A stretch of DNA of 64,000 bases from Brasenia schreberi (lineage: Eukaryota; Streptophyta; Magnoliopsida; Nymphaeales; Cabombaceae), in NCBI GenBank assembly GCA_036023115.1, contig JAYKKT010000036.1, positions 6,622,001-6,686,000 of the forward strand, written 5' to 3'. Made by a program: the position numbers and the translations under genes. Numbering within the stretch: position 1 is the first letter of the stretch; each line of letters opens with the position of its first letter. This document shows, piece by piece, positions 40,284 through 52,024 of the stretch. The notes below the pieces were generated by a model that saw nothing but the letters and a program-made list of their open reading frames with translations, did not search any database and was not told the origin of the DNA.

Positions 40284-41290
40284 TAATCGATTCGTTTTTC
40301 GGTCAAAATGAGTTTTGTATTGAAAAGACTGCTTTTGAATATATCCGGTTTCCTTTTACTGGTTTCTTGTTCCAAGTTTTTGTTTCTTTGGGTGCTTCTC
40401 TTTAATTATAGTTTTTGGTTAAAATTACCCAAAAAGGAGTTTCTGTGGATACGGAGTCATAGCATCTCTCAGCTTGCAGACGCTTGGTGTTCAATATTCC
40501 TCATGAATAATACATGATTTTACTCGCAATAGTTCTGTAAATCAGGTGCTCATATTTTTCTTTCTTGGGATTCCATGCAGATATCCTGGACTCTGGGTTT
40601 TCTGACCATCATGGTGAGTATGATAATGTGGGCTCAATATTCTTAATTAGTTGCCAATGGCAGCTTATAAGAACAAAGGGAGTTCGAAGCCTCGCAATGC
40701 TCTATCTAACAAGATTCATTCGCCTTCCCCTACAAGCTCTCTATTGAACAAAGTTCGAAGCCTCGCGGATGCTCTATCGAACAAGATTCAGTATGGTGAG
40801 TGCTTACTGATTTACGAATTCTATTCGTGATTTGATCGCTGCCCATTTGGAGTCCATGCTGCTTAGGCGTCATAGAGTGCACTTTGTGGTAACCAGGTAA
40901 TCTGTCGGACGAAAATGAACCTCACAAGAGGATAGGTTTCATGAAAAAGTTGAACTCTTGGAAAAAAAAAGTATGTGGTCATGACCACGGGTTTCCAGTC
41001 GGCAATCCAAACAGTGGACAATATTATCACTCCTTTTCGGTGCTCACCGAGATGTGGTGCAGATTTGGAATCTGGTTTCGGTTTCTGTAAGTGTCTCCGT
41101 GTGAGTTTGGCTCATCGCATGAGACAATCTAATCCGCATCTTTTTGTTGACGGAAAGATGATAAAAGGATGAACACGGACGGGGCCATGCTACTTTGTCC
41201 TCATTTCTATTGTCATAACTGCACCGCAAAATTAGGTAGGGCCTCTCTCTCTCTCTCTAAAGGAAATAGGCGATTAAGGGTGCTGGTCCA
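40284..41290. other. 3' flank of GH17 copy B, duplicated block
   Basis: Non-coding counterpart of 30024-31220. It probably includes the 3' untranslated region of the GH17 gene. Confidence 0.8.
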
Positions 41291-41344
41291 AACATAACCA
41301 ACAGTTCATGTGTAACGCTTGAAAGAGGCACAGGAGGGCCTAGT

Positions 41345-41440
41345 GTTGAAAGGGTCTATGCATCTTGCTCTTTTGAGTTAAAATGCTAATATGACACAAG
41401 ATTGAGAACCAAAGAATCAATTACAGCCCGTCAATTTTTC
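41345..41440 (+). mobile_element. RTE LINE 3'-end fragment
   Basis: GAGTTAAAATGCTAATATGACAC and AACCAAAGAATC correspond to the final coding stretch of the LINE (GGGAGTTAACTGCTAACATG, AAACAAAGAATCC). Block A carries a LINE piece at a similar place but in the opposite orientation. Confidence 0.6.
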
Positions 41441-42702
41441 AGGAATCTGTATTCTTAGTGTAACTGCTTCCCACATACCACTTCTCCAAAGTGGTTTCTC
41501 TTGACATCTTTTCTCACCATTCAGTCAGTATAACCGACTAACCCTTTTCAGTAGAGAATAATTAAAATCCCTACCAGCTCAACCTATATTTGGCTCATGG
41601 CTGAAGGTCGTCACAACTCCCATACCATAGTCGGTGGCAAAGAGATTCTTTTCTTGTTCATTAGCTTTGCTTTTTTCACATGCATGTCAACATTATCGCA
41701 GACAAACGCATGCTCTCCTGTCCTCAGCTCTCAACTTCTTGCGTGTGATCTTGCATTTACATTCGACGATGAACACGTTATCCTAATTGACCCTACTTGC
41801 GATTTGGAATATCCAATTAGTGGCTCGTATAGTTTATGCCTAAAATAATGCTCATGAGTTGGCTTCTTTCGGAATTTCTGTGTATGAGATCTGCTGTGGA
41901 ATATCTGGAAACCACTAAAGAGATTTTGTGATAACAGTCTGCTTTTATTGATCACAGTTATTTTCGAATGCTTTTTATGTGTATAGTTGGTTATGATCTC
42001 TTGTCTTCATTCCTTTCAGGTGAAGAAGATTTTCTGGGGGAGATTCATCTGCAGTAGAGGAACAGCTTAGGTGGGTTTGTTTTCTACATGATGCTGCTCT
42101 GTGGAAAAACCATAAGGCATGTGCTTGATTGCCTGCAACCCATTCATTTGCGATGATTTTGTCATATTTTTAACACTCAATGCCTGCTGTATGGTCTTCC
42201 ATGGACGGGTATCCTGTAGAAAACACAACCTATAATGACCCGTTTTCTGTAGGGCAGACCATCGGGCTGCCCTACAGAAAATGAGCTCTACCTTATTATA
42301 TATATATTTTTTATTTACGGAGCTGAGGTGGATGCCGGCCTAAATTCTTGTAGTCATATATTTTAATCACGCAGAACAGTTTTCATTGATTCTTGTTCGA
42401 TTCTTTATGAAACAGGGAGCACTGTGGGCTTTCACATGCAATAACTAATGAGTTGAGTATATATATCATTTTGCCTTTGATTACGTTGAAGTTTTCTTTC
42501 GAGTGGCTTGTTGATTGCACGTGAAGAAGGCATTATCTTAGTTGTGAAAATGGTTTTGTATAAGAGATGGGATCATGATGTGTGGGTTATCCGTAGCGCC
42601 TGCCTTTATTCGATGGGTTATGACCAGGTCAAATCCCACTGGCCCAGCCTCTCTCAACCCATCTTTATGCACGCACGCACACACACACACACACACAGAG
42701 GT
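41441..42702. other. Block B spacer
   Basis: 41441-42310 has no counterpart seen in block A. 42322 onward matches block A again. Contains the hairpin at 42241-42283. The 83-codon frame at 41597-41848 is unrecognised. Confidence 0.4.
42241..42283. repeat. Perfect 15-bp inverted repeat, 9-base loop
   Basis: TTTTCTGTAGGGCAG (42243-42257) and CTGCCCTACAGAAAA (42267-42281) are exact complements around ACCATCGGG. The stem can extend by two pairs (one G-T). Confidence 0.9.
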
Positions 42703-42815
42703 GGTCATTGAGCCATGGGAATGAGAAATCTCCATTCTGTATTATCCGCATCCTTTTCACATCTCTGTATATAATACAGAAAATGATATCTTTCCCATGG
42801 CTCTGTTCAATGACC
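42703..42815. repeat. 113-bp inverted-repeat (MITE-like) unit
   Basis: Starts GGTCATTGAGCCATGGGAA. The right end on the opposite strand is GGTCATTGAACAGAGCCATG then GGAA. The internal arms TTCTGTATTAT and ATAATACAGAA also pair. Block A keeps only the right arm, so it has lost or never had the left one. Confidence 0.65.
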
Positions 42816-43096
42816 GCGTGACCCTCTCTCTCTCTCTCTGTGTATATATATGGGTGCTATGAAGTAAAAGAAGAGGCCCCAAAGACCCATTGTGGTAATA
42901 GGGTAAAAGCTTTCAAATAAAGAAAGCCATGTTGGTTCCAACCAAGCAGAGTTCTAACATCGGGTACGACCAATTCGAAACTACAGTTCGTTTCAGCAAG
43001 CAGATGACCTGGGCAGTGGTGGATACAGAAATCCATTCAAGGTGAGGCAGATACCCTGTGGTTACAATCGTGGGCCGTTTGACGAGGCAAGATAAA

Positions 43097-43316
43097 GTTT
43101 AACAGTGGATTGTTTTATACTCCATGGTTTTAACCATGGAACTATTCATGGCAAAGTATGATTCTGATCAGTGGTCCGAGATGATCTTTCCACAATAATT
43201 TTAGTTTAAACAGTGGATTGTTTTATACTCCATGGTTTTAACCATGGAACTATTCATGGAAAAGTATGATTCTGATCAGTGGTCCGAGATGATCTTTCCA
43301 CAATAATTTTAGTTTT
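43097..43316. repeat. Two-copy tandem duplication, 107-bp unit
   Basis: Units at about 43097-43203 and 43204-43316 differ at very few positions. Each contains the palindrome CCATGGTTTTAACCATGG. Confidence 0.95.
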
Positions 43317-43319
43317 CAT

Positions 43320-44611
43320 TTTTATCTTTTAGAAGGAAGATTTCCAAACAACTTAATAAACATTTGCTTACCGCTTAAATCTCCACTACTTTGAGCGGCA
43401 AATGCTGCAAATCAATGAGCAATTTTCACCCAGCGCTGTAAAATAATTTAGACATCCCACCCGAATCAAGAGTCAGACCGAGTCTCCAAAGGCATACCGC
43501 AGTGGCTGGAGTTGCCATTCCGAGTTTCGTATGGGTTTACCTAACACCATCTAGCCTATGTTCAAAAGAGGGATCAGGACGACTTGTTATGATAGCTAAA
43601 CTATACCAAGGAACACATTAACCAGATCAAGCTTCGGCATCCTATGCCAAAACATGTAAAGCAAATCGAATAACCAGCAAACCGATCAAAATCGAAGGAA
43701 GTTAAAAGACTACCAAATCATGATACAAAACCAAGAAATAGAAGAGAATAAATGGCATTTCAACACGGCAGAAAGTTGATATGTTACATTATCAGAATTT
43801 CCAAGATTCTAAATTGAATCAAGATATTTTGAAGCAACATGAGCACCTTCGATTCCCAATTGAGAAGGGAAGGTTGAAACTCAGTTGTGTTGTAGAAACA
43901 ATCTTCGTGAGAGAACAAAAAGCAGCAGCACCTTTTAATCAGCCGGAAACCATCCTTTAAACAGCCACAAATACAATAAAGCCTGCAGTTTGACAGAGTA
44001 AAACATTCGTCAAGAAAACCAAATGCAGAAAAACAATGGCGACAATATTCAGTGGCAAAATTCAAACTTTTAATGGATCAAAGAATCCTATTCTTTGGGC
44101 ATGGCGCTCTGCAGGCAACAAGATCTACGCCTTTTACACTGACTATTCTCAAAACGCAACAAGTTATATTTAATCGTTTCCAGCTTCCAGGTATTGACAA
44201 GCCAAATATCTCATTAGCTAAATCATTAGGAGACCAGCACACAAAAAACACTCGTTTTCGTCTCCCCACATTCGTTAATACTTGATACTTAAAGCACATG
44301 ATTCACTTCCTAGAGCATAAAATAGCCACCAACGATATTGATTCCTGCTCTGTACAATAATACCATAGTAGACAGATTTCGTCGTTATCTAGTGCAATGG
44401 GAAGCATCAGTATATATGATAACGATGTCAATCATAGTATATTTTTCATATCAAACGAAAACAAAAGCTGCAGCAGATCAATTTTAAGGTCTATTGTCAT
44501 TTTCAACGACAATGCAGACTTTAGAAGTCACTGTTACTCCTGTAGTATGAAGAGTAATAGCATGGAAACAGGCATACCAAGAATAAGAAGGTAGAATGTC
44601 CAAACTCAAAA
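43320..44611. other. Probable 3' region of the t-SNARE-like gene and spacer
   Basis: No independent gene is supported. Part of 43780-44600 may be 3' untranslated sequence of the minus-strand gene that follows, since a donor-like GTATGC at 44661 could splice into it. Confidence 0.35.
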
Positions 44612-47017
44612 TTATCTCAACACAGAACTATAGCAGAAACGAAGGCAAGTTAGGTGCATACCTAGAGTAAGAAGTGCAACAAACATCACTGATGTTGTTC
44701 GTAGAGGAAACCATTTATTTCTAGCAAGGTTGTGAATCCTTTGGAATTTCCTTTGAAGAGAGCCAACCCATATACTTGGCCTCATGGTGTTTGTACCTTC
44801 CAAACAAAGTGGTTGACCAGAACCAAATGATGAAACCAACCATGTCCAGGTACGTCTGATCTGTTTAGAAAAATTCAAGTATGCTTCAGATGCTGAATTA
44901 ACAATATTCCAGAGATCAAAACGTACAAAAACATCAGAGTAGAATATTAACACTTTTTTAGTTGATGATCCTTTAAATCACAAACCCCCCCAATATCTGC
45001 CTGAATCACAACGGAAGCTGGAACCATGTAAAAGATCAGTCTGTCTAACCTAAAGTACGTCATAGAGATGCATATACAGATATGAAACACAAACGGATAT
45101 ACAACTGGACTAATACTATCTGAGACCAGTTCATGTAGCCAACTGAGTCAAGCACAAAACTGTTCTGACCTGACCTGACCTGTTCACAGCCTTAGTAGTT
45201 GGGTATTAATCAAAATAACTTTTGGAGCTAAATATTGCTAAGTAGTATCCCATGCAAATTCATCTCAGCACTTGAATATTTCAAATTTTCAATTGGCTAC
45301 TGCATAAAGAGAGAAGATAAAAGACAACTGCTATCAAATTTAATTTTATTCTGTAGAAGTAACCTGTTCGTTGTAAGAAATGCTAGCAGTTGAAGATGAT
45401 GTTATCTGTCCAACATTCAATAAATAGTCATCACCCGTTTCACCATCTTTCTTTTGTTTAATTGAACTTCGAGATATTGTATTCTCCATAGCTGATCCCA
45501 TGTAGCTTAGAAGACCCCAAAGATCCACCCTGTCTTGGAACGGTTTCAGCTTTTTGTTGCTAGCACTATCATCATTGTCAGCACTGTCAGTGCCCTCCAG
45601 GTCCCAAGCTCTAGAATTCGTATTAGCTCCGTGGTTTCTGTTTCCAACTGTACCTTGGTAGAAACCATTTTGCTGCCAATCTCTCCTCTCATGCCCATTA
45701 GAATTCATTTTTGAAGGAGCAAGATGGTTATGGTCATAATGCTTAAGATGTGGAGCACTCTTAGACTGAATCCCATAGCCTGTGTGCCTAAGACAATTGG
45801 TATCACAGTCTATAATTACTTCATGATTCGGCGTTTCATCACTTTTCAGCTCAATTATTTCATCACTTCCGTCATCAAATCCAGAAGGAGTGGGCTCATC
45901 TCCAGATACTCTAATATGACTTCTGTACGTATCATAACTTACGGAATCAGACGAATCACCACCAGTAAGGAATAGAGCTAACTGATCCCTATCTTGTTCA
46001 TTCAAGTTTATCCACTGGTTGTTACCACTGCCATCTGCCATAGATGAGTGCTGCAGGCTTCTCTCTGTATGTGTTATTTGCTCTCGGATTGCCCGAATAA
46101 ACTGGTCATGTCTTGACACAGCGTCTCTGTTTAATTTCAGATTATCAGACTCATCAGATATACCAACGGCTCTCTCAAAATCCTCCAACTGAACAACATT
46201 TAAGTAGCTAGGTTAAAAGGGATATTCTAATATCGGCACAGATTAAGATAAAGGAAAGTTCACCATAATACCTGCCATTTGGTTGTTCCCAGAGCAGTAA
46301 CAAGATCCCTCCGGTGAAATTCAATCGAGTTAAGTAGTTTTCGGTCAGCAGGTTCGGCTCCAACAAGGCTTTTCTCGTGTAAAAGGGTTCTGAAAACAAA
46401 CTCCATCCTGGTAAAACCAAAAAAAATGGGCTAAAAGATTTTCATTTCTTTTGTTCTTCACTTTCTTCCAGTCAGACACAGGAAATGTCTCGATACAAAT
46501 TGCAGCCACAATACTAAGAATCAGCTTGAGAGGTCATGTAAAACGTAAGATTCAATTACCATTCGGCTTAACGTACATTTGCAGAAAAAGAAGAAAACTT
46601 CTTGCTCAGAAGGGATCACTCGCGTAACGCTGCATGAATAAGATTTCTTAGAAGATGCCACACTGCCTGATTGAATTTGTTAAGCTATAGCATCCTCGGA
46701 TCAATTTAGCGTATGAACCGGTGATTCACATAAACAGCGAAAATGCATCTTCAAAAGGGGAAAACACGCCTTTAAGAGGAACCCTTAAAAAATGAAGGAA
46801 AACCGTGAATTTGAAGAAACCACCGACACGAACAAAGATGTAAAGATCTGTACTATAAAAAAAAAATGTAAAGAAATTCACCACATAAAAGCAGCAAGAA
46901 TATGCGCACAAAAAATCAATCCAAGAGATGGAGAACAAACCTGTCGGCGGAGTCTTGTACGACTTCTGCGGCAGAGAACAAAGGATCGTTCTCCCATCTC
47001 TGCAAATTTCCAGGCAT
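44612..47017 (-). CDS. Plant syntaxin-6-like t-SNARE family protein
   Basis: Exons on the minus strand: 47017-46941, 46407-46272, 46188-45364 and 44860-44612; all phases join. The start is fixed by MPGNLQRWENDPLFSAAEVV, the typical opening of plant proteins with a syntaxin-6-type N-terminal helical domain (Arabidopsis At4g30240/At2g18860 group). LVTALGTTKWQLEDFERAV and RHDQFIRAIREQITHTERSL continue that domain. A long acidic, low-complexity middle follows (exon 3, 275 codons). Exon 4 ends with a hydrophobic segment (TTSVMFVALLTLG) after FQRIHNLARNKWFPLR, suggesting a C-terminal anchor. The length is about 428 residues if exon 4 runs to the stop at 44612; a donor at 44661 allows a slightly different tail. 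Inferred role: membrane trafficking at the Golgi/TGN. No classical SNARE heptads were identified by eye, so true SNARE activity is uncertain. Confidence 0.8.
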
Positions 47018-47410
47018 CTCTAGCGAAAGCAACGGCAACAACGAGTACAAACCGCGAAGGCGATGTCACAGATTCAACAAACCCAAGAACCCAATCCTTC
47101 TAAGAGGCAGAAACTCCGTCTCTTCTTCCATCCGTAGCAATCATCAAAACCACATGGGTCGCGTTCCTTCCCCTCCTTTCTTTCAATGGCCTCATTCTCT
47201 AAGGAGAAGGCATCGAATTCAAGGGAATCGACGCCATCGGGAAAATGGCGACGGTGGTTTGGTGAGAAAGACTGGAATGATTTGTCCTCTCAACAACACG
47301 GATCAAATTACGCAACGAATTATACTCATCGCATTATTTTTCCCTGCCGGGTAACGCAAAGGAGAAAATGATTGTGGGACTTGGAAAGAGGCCGAACGAA
47401 ATGGGTCTCT
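47018..47410. other. 5' flank of the t-SNARE-like gene
   Basis: Upstream of the minus-strand start codon; presumably leader and promoter. Plus-strand frames here (47186-47371 and others) look accidental. Confidence 0.4.
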
Positions 47411-47622
47411 CAATGTTTGGACGCATCAACCATCAAACCACAAATCAACGCACTCAGTATTATTAACTCCCGAGGATTTGCAATTAGATAGAGAAAACAC
47501 GACTTGTTATTGTTCTCAATGTTTGGAAGCATCAACCATCAAACCACAAATCAACGCACTCAGTATTATTAACTCCCGAGGATTTGCAATTAGATAGAGA
47601 AAACAAGACTTGTTATTGTGTA
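47411..47622. repeat. Two-copy tandem duplication, 106-bp unit
   Basis: CAATGTTTGGAMGCATCAAC to AAAACAMGACTTGTTATTGT occurs twice in a row (47411-47516 and 47517-47622) with only two or three differences. Confidence 0.95.
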
Positions 47623-47639
47623 CGGATCGCTAATATATA

Positions 47640-47760
47640 TTTTTTTTCGCGAGAGGCGGCAGAAGCCTAACACCCACCCACACATGACCTTCTACGAGTA
47701 GAACTCCCCAACAGCAGAACCGGCACTAGAGAGCACTTTGTCGTTGAGCTAATAATTCTC
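47640..47760 (-). repeat. tRNA-derived SINE, first family
   Basis: The minus strand carries TTAGCTCAACGACAAAGTGC (A-box part), GGGGAGTTCTACTCGTAGAA (worn B box) and GTGTTAGGCTTCTGCCGCC. Diverged member of the 58999 family. Confidence 0.7.
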
Positions 47761-47787
47761 TCGATACCGAGTCACCTATTATTAACG

Positions 47788-48016
47788 CATCAACATTATA
47801 TTTAACATTTTAATTCCGATCAACATTATATTTAACATTTTAATCCCGATTACCTAATACGATACAATTATATTCAACATTTTGATTCCGAACAACATCA
47901 TATTTAACATTTTGATCCCAATTACCTAATACGATACAATTATATTTAACATTTTGATTCCGATCAACATTATATTTAACATTTTGATCCAGATTACCTA
48001 ATACGATACAATTTTA
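47788..48016. repeat. Minisatellite, about 78-bp unit
   Basis: Nearly three units built from ATATTTAACATTTTGATYCC and ATTACCTAATACGATACAAT. Each unit itself holds two related 28-bp halves. Confidence 0.9.
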
Positions 48017-48129
48017 GTGGTTCAAATCCGTTCATCAAATCAAATTAGGGGTGTGTGAATAGTAAAATACCATTTATTAACTCATAGGGATGGATAGAGG
48101 TCATGCTAACTCATAGGGACGGGTAGAGG

Positions 48130-48558
48130 TCGCCCGTTCGGACTTGATCTGACGTATTGAGTTGGGGCCAATAGACCCTGAAACCAACTGGAACCAGAAA
48201 TAGGACAAAGATCCCATGGTTTGGTTCTGATTCTACCTATCAGATAACCAGTTTGCTTGGAACCAAGAACCGGGATTGAGCTAACTCTGGTGTTGGCTTC
48301 GAACTTTAAGTTCTAGTTTTGATTTAGGTTCTAAAGCATTTGGAACCGTTAAATATTAACAAATTTAAATTTTGATTAAAAATATTAAAAGGTATAGAAC
48401 CTACAGTTTCAAACCACTAGTTCCAGCTTCATAGAAGTTTGGATCCAGAACCAAACCAGGTTGTCTCCAGTTTGGGATCCGATTTTAGTTTCGACTAATT
48501 CTGACCCGATTTGGTTTCGGTTAGAACGGTTAGACCAATTAAAAATCAGTCATGTCTA
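48130..48558. mobile_element. Probable hAT-type MITE, incomplete evidence
   Basis: The right end CAGTCATGTCTA matches the ends of the elements at 49450 and 50942, and the body is full of GGAACCAGAACC-type words. No matching duplication was found for the left border. Confidence 0.45.
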
Positions 48559-49449
48559 AGATAATCCAACTGGAAACATAATTATTGCTCTAGAACCGAT
48601 GGCCCGAACTGTTCTTCTGTTCTGGTTTTGAAATCCCACTTTCATTTCAAGAAATTAAAACTTGAACCCACCTAAAACCCAACCCAATACCGGCAAAACA
48701 CACACCAGCCTCGAACCTGAAGGGGGCCTGTTCAATTGAGGTTCCAGGTTTTGGTGGAACGGAATTCTCCTGGTTTACTCGGAACCGGCCAGTTCTAAGA
48801 ACAGGTTTTACACATTTAGGATGGGAACTAGGAAATGAATTGGGAAATATTTAATTTTCGGATATTATTTGTGGCTAGAGATGTCAACGGATATGATATA
48901 TTTGATATCTGATCCAAGTCTTCATGAAATGGGTCGTGTCTGGTATCCAAAATCATCTGATACATTCTGGTTCAGAGTTTTAAGATATATTAAATGCATA
49001 AGCTAAATGTTAAATAATATAATATAGTTTGCTTACCAATTGGGGTATATTTTTTATCTGTCCATTCAATCTGATTCTGGATCCAATTAGACTAAGACCC
49101 AATCATCAGAACCAGTAAAAGTCCATTTACTTCCCTATCATTGGGCGACACTATCATCACAAACTAATGTTACTTTAATTATTATTTATTTATTTATTTC
49201 TCTGATGTCATCAGAAGAAACTATGTTGGTACAAAAATTATGATCTTTGTCAAAGAAAAATTATATATATATCGGTTGATTGGATCCAGCCACCATTAAA
49301 ACCGCTCACTCATGTTCACTCATTCTTCTTTTTAGATGGTATGATTTTAATAATGATATCCTTCATATTTTTAAAAAACAATTATAAATTGTACTGTATC
49401 ACCCAAAAACAATAGCTAATTCTGATATATATTAGATAATAATCACAAT

Positions 49450-49730
49450 TAAGCATAGTGGGTTCCAAAATCACCATAATGGTCCCAATAGGAACCAAAC
49501 CAGGTTCCGAACGGGTGAGACTTGGAACTAGGGACTACGTGGTCCAGTTTTGGTTCCATCCTCCCAGTAACCGGAATCAAATCGATGATTCTAAACCATT
49601 GTTTCATATATTTCTTTCTATGTTTTTCAATTTTTTCAATTTTTGTGATATTTTTTCTGTTTAAGACTCAAACCCGAATGTGTCTGGTTCGAGTTCTTGG
49701 TTCCAGGAAAACAGGGATAGGTCATGTCTA
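49450..49730. mobile_element. hAT-type MITE, 281 bp
   Basis: Left end TAAGCATAGTGGGTTCC; right end on the opposite strand TAGACATGACCTATCC. The flanks ATCACAAT (49442-49449) and ATCACAAC (49731-49738) agree at 7 of 8 positions. Confidence 0.7.
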
Positions 49731-50293
49731 ATCACAACTAGAAGCTAATACTAAGATATTTCGAGTGTTCCGTATGCTTCTTTATTAAATTGTACTTTAC
49801 CTATTGAAAATTGTTTCCTTTACCAAACTGACCTAGATGGGATGTCCTTAGCCGAAGACTTAGACCTACCTTCTCAAAATCTGCATTTTTTTTAGCGTGC
49901 TTCTTTTCTTTTAGGAACAACGAGGAAGCCGAAGCGAGATGCACACCCTCGGTATCAATTTGCGAGTCTTTTTTGGGGTTTTTAATAAAATTTTCTGAAG
50001 CAGGCTTTTCCTTTGGTATAAATGAGAGAAAAAGAGAAGTGAAACCTAGTGCTGGAAAAAAAAACCAGCGAAGGCTGCTAAGTATGGAAAAAGGCGTCAT
50101 TGAATGCTTGAAACTGTCTCTTGCTCACGGCGATAGTAATATAGCCAGCTCACAAGGCTTCAAGATCGATGGACATTGAAAGCATGAAGCTTTAATTTCC
50201 TTGCACTTAAATGCAGCATGGCAGCACATTCCTAGTTAATGAGTGACAGAGCCACTCTATAAACATTTACTGCACTGCACAAAGTTAGTGTAG

Positions 50294-50513
50294 AATAGAG
50301 AGAAAAAATCATTTAAGACGTGTGAAAAGACGATTTAAAGAAGTTGTGGTTAGACCGGAAAGATATTAAAAAAAAGAAACAGACTACAAAAATGTTATAA
50401 GAAAATAATAAATAATGATCTTACTTTTCTAAAGTTAGAGCTCTATAAAAACAAAAAATGCATGTAGTTAATCATGTTTAATACGGGAAAAGGCTTAGTT
50501 ATTGTTGTTTGTG
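50294..50513 (+). mobile_element. Old 5'-truncated RTE LINE
   Basis: A diverged 3' end with the family tail GGGAAAAGGCTTAGTTATTG. The flanks CTGCACAAAGTTAGTGTAG (50275-50293) and CTGTACAAAGTTAGTATAG (50514-50532) agree at 17 of 19 positions, read as an aged target duplication. Confidence 0.8.
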
Positions 50514-50941
50514 CTGTACAAAGTTAGTATAGTTGAGACTTTTCTCTATTATGTAGCAAACCTAAAAGTTCAAAAGTGGGGTAGTTCAAGTTTATAATAT
50601 CAACTTATCCTTGTTTGGTACAGCATGTAATAAATCTTATTAGAATATATTAAACATCCATCTGGATTTTGTTGGTGGACAGGTAGGATTGAACATGGTG
50701 CAGACTTTGTTAGCAGACATGATAGGAGTGTAGTTCAAGTTTGTCAAACCTAACTGAAACAGGTAAATTATGTGTCCAGGATCCAGATCCGGTGAAGAGA
50801 CTGATTTGTTAGATTATATAACAATCTAGATTTGATTGATCGAACTTGATCCAAACATGTTGGGATCATGGTATGGGCCGGATTCAGAGTTGGGTTCACC
50901 TTTTGTGAGCAAACATGACATCAATGTAGGTCGGGTTAGAG

Positions 50942-51131
50942 TAGACATGACATCAATGTAGGTCGGGTTAGAGCAAACATGACATCAATGTAGTTCCGGT
51001 TTCATAAAAGGTGAAACCAAAATCGAACCGGATGGTCCTCGATTCAGGTTCTGGTTTCGAGTTCAGCTGGTTCCTGGTTCGGTTCGGTTTGGACTGGAAC
51101 TGCCGGGCCAGTTAAGAACCGGTCATGTCTA
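50942..51131. mobile_element. hAT-type MITE, 190 bp
   Basis: The ends are TAGACATG and CATGTCTA, exact inverted repeats over 8 bp, with a perfect 8-bp duplication GGTTAGAG (50934-50941 and 51132-51139). A 30-bp phrase beginning ACATGACATCAATGTAGGTC is repeated upstream and inside the left end. Confidence 0.85.
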
Positions 51132-51139
51132 GGTTAGAG

Positions 51140-52024
51140 GGCCTATCAACAAAATATCAAGTCATTGTCATCACAGTTAATTGTAAGGTGCATTGATAAA
51201 ATAGGCCGCTGAGATGCATCCACACATGAAAGCATGCAAAACACAACCATCTTTTCTCTTCTTCACTAAGAATTGATTCATGGGAAAAAGAGTGCACCAA
51301 ATACATAAAGAAGAAAAGGTAAATTAGAAGACAGCGACTCTATTGGGGATCAAACCCAAAATAATAGACTAGGACCTCCCCGTACTGCGGCCTTCAAGTG
51401 TGTATTGCATGTCAACTTACGTAGTTCAGGTCAGGCGTGCAAAGTTTCAGAAAAATGAACTATTGATTCACTTGCTTTAGTGTGACGAGCTCCAGACTCT
51501 TTGAAAGTTTTCCAACAGTGCGCTCTTCGATACTCATGTCATGACAAAGAACAAGAAGCTGATCTCAGCATTTTTATCATTTCGAAATATGATACAATGC
51601 AAGCTTGGATACAGGAGAATAGTACTGATATAATTTCAAATTAGGAAAAACATAAGCCTCATAATGCAATATCACAAGATAAAATTCTGGATTGATTCCT
51701 TGTTCTGGAAAGCAAGACACAGTACATCAACCCGATAGATGATACAATGCATTGTTTGTTTTTATCCCCCCTTCTCTTAGGTGTATGAGGAAGTTAGGGA
51801 CTCAACAGCTTATGATAAATCGTAGGTAATGTCAAAAGGCAATTATAGTGTATGGTTACTTCCGTCATCATATATTAGCGAGTTTCCTAAACAATACTTT
51901 CACAACCCTACATCAATGGGTTTCTCACGCAAGAGCATTCGGTCATTACTTTCGTCATCCTATGTCAATGGGCTTCTTGGACAATTTTTAATCTCATTAA
52001 TTACAAATTTTGCAAGATACAAAC
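51140..52024. other. Spacer where the syntaxin 3' exons would be expected
   Basis: No exon for a SNARE motif or membrane anchor was found on the minus strand here. Around 51857-52000 a loose repeat of about 55-70 bp occurs (TTACTTTCGTCATCCTAT-type, then CAATGGGYTTCT). Confidence 0.5.

Noticed and set aside
47186..47371. Frame beginning MASFSKEKASNSRES as a gene start
   Set aside because: Lies in the leader/promoter of the minus-strand t-SNARE-like gene and has no continuation.
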